Shown: piece after piece, positions 63,832 through 64,000 of the stretch
Position numbering within the stretch: the first letter of the stretch is position 1
Layout: each line of letters starts with the position of its first letter
Assembly (NCBI RefSeq): GCF_009557055.1
Contig: NZ_CP045649.1
Location: 1,339,501-1,403,500, forward strand
From: Nocardioides sp. dk884
GTDB taxonomy: Bacteria; Actinomycetota; Actinomycetes; Propionibacteriales; Nocardioidaceae
Reading direction: 5' to 3'
Length of the DNA stretch: 64,000 nucleotides
The notes under the pieces: model-generated
The model's database searches: none
Seen by the model: the letters and a program-made list of their open reading frames with translations, nothing else
What the model was told of the DNA's origin: nothing
Position numbers and translations under genes: made by a program

Positions 63832-64000
63832 ATGAGCACCGTCCTCGTCGTCGACGGCGCCAACGTGGTCGGGGCCAACCCCGACGGCTGGTGGAAGGAC
63901 CGCGCCGGCGCCGCGCGGCGCCTGCACGAGCGGCTGCTGGTCGGCGACACGGCGTACGACGAGGTCGTGCTGGTGCTCGAGGGGCAGGCCAAGGGCGGGG
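63832..64000 (+). CDS. NYN (YacP-like) domain protein, N-terminal part (partial)
   Basis: The first 56 codons of a gene cut by the window end. The start is ATG 63832, 7 bp after ffh. The N-terminal strand VLVVDGANVVGANPDGWWKDR holds the Asp of NYN/PIN-like ribonuclease domains, and LVLEG follows at the next strand. These proteins are predicted RNases. The later catalytic residues are outside the window. Confidence 0.7.
   Translation, partial: MSTVLVVDGANVVGANPDGWWKDRAGAARRLHERLLVGDTAYDEVVLVLEGQAKGG

Overview
The window is chromosomal DNA from a high-GC Gram-positive bacterium of the Actinobacteria, most like Nocardioides and relatives (Nocardioidaceae). Evidence: very strong G/C bias at third codon positions, frequent GTG (and some TTG) starts, Zn-type L28 and L32, an Ada-AlkA fusion, an HU protein with a Lys/Ala-rich tail, CofC/FbiD for F420, and a gene order that matches (from general knowledge, not a search) the mycobacterial block gltX - IclR/leuCD - hupB - fbiD - gpsA - ddl - DUF3515 - thiL - DAK2 - recG - rsmD - coaD - DUF177 - rpmF - rnc - mutM - smc - ftsY - amt - glnB - glnD - ffh. 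No phage, integrase, insertion sequence or CRISPR array was seen. The window starts inside a siderophore-type ABC ATPase gene and ends inside a NYN-domain gene.

Layout. 1-3.2 kb: end of an iron-siderophore importer, an iron-box-preceded binding protein and a membrane Ser/Thr kinase. 3.3-9.7 kb: a TetR/flavin-reductase divergent pair with a perfect 20-bp operator; an amidase with an overlapping unknown gene; a biotin importer operon bioYMN divergent from a BioQ-like TetR regulator, with two BioQ-type operators between them. 9.9-13.4 kb: an isolated mraY, a protein of the actinobacterial '3-methyladenine glycosylase' family and a secreted M14 carboxypeptidase. 13.5-17.1 kb: FAH-family enzyme, gltX, CPBP protease, then tRNA-Gln(CTG) and tRNA-Glu(CTC). 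17.2-21.5 kb: bile-salt-hydrolase-like acylase, LCP ligase, Ada-AlkA fusion and ogt. 21.5-28 kb: IclR regulator, leuCD, hup, cofC, acyltransferase and gpsA.

28-33.7 kb breaks the conserved block. It has a trans-sulfuration PLP enzyme, then a tight operon of alpha/beta hydrolase, a MurF-like ligase whose substrate domain is replaced by membrane segments, and a Ddl-like ATP-grasp ligase. A second, divergent Ddl lies convergent to it. This is the best candidate for an undescribed pathway. 33.7-48.9 kb returns to housekeeping genes: thiL, rpmB, a frameshifted DAK2 gene, recG, rsmD, coaD, DUF177, rpmF, rnc, mutM and smc. A 77-bp palindromic element lies between thiL and rpmB. 49-54 kb is a five-gene nickel/peptide-type ABC importer inserted between smc and ftsY, preceded by a textbook Nur-type operator. 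54-64 kb holds ftsY, the nitrogen-control operon amt-glnB with glnD (glnD has a small coupled upstream ORF), cstA with its YbdD partner, and ffh.

Regulation visible in the sequence includes metal control (iron box, Nur box), vitamin control (BioQ boxes), an IclR-type palindrome at leuC, several strong hairpin terminators, and at least four likely leaderless genes with a TANNNT hexamer ending 6-7 nt before the start codon.
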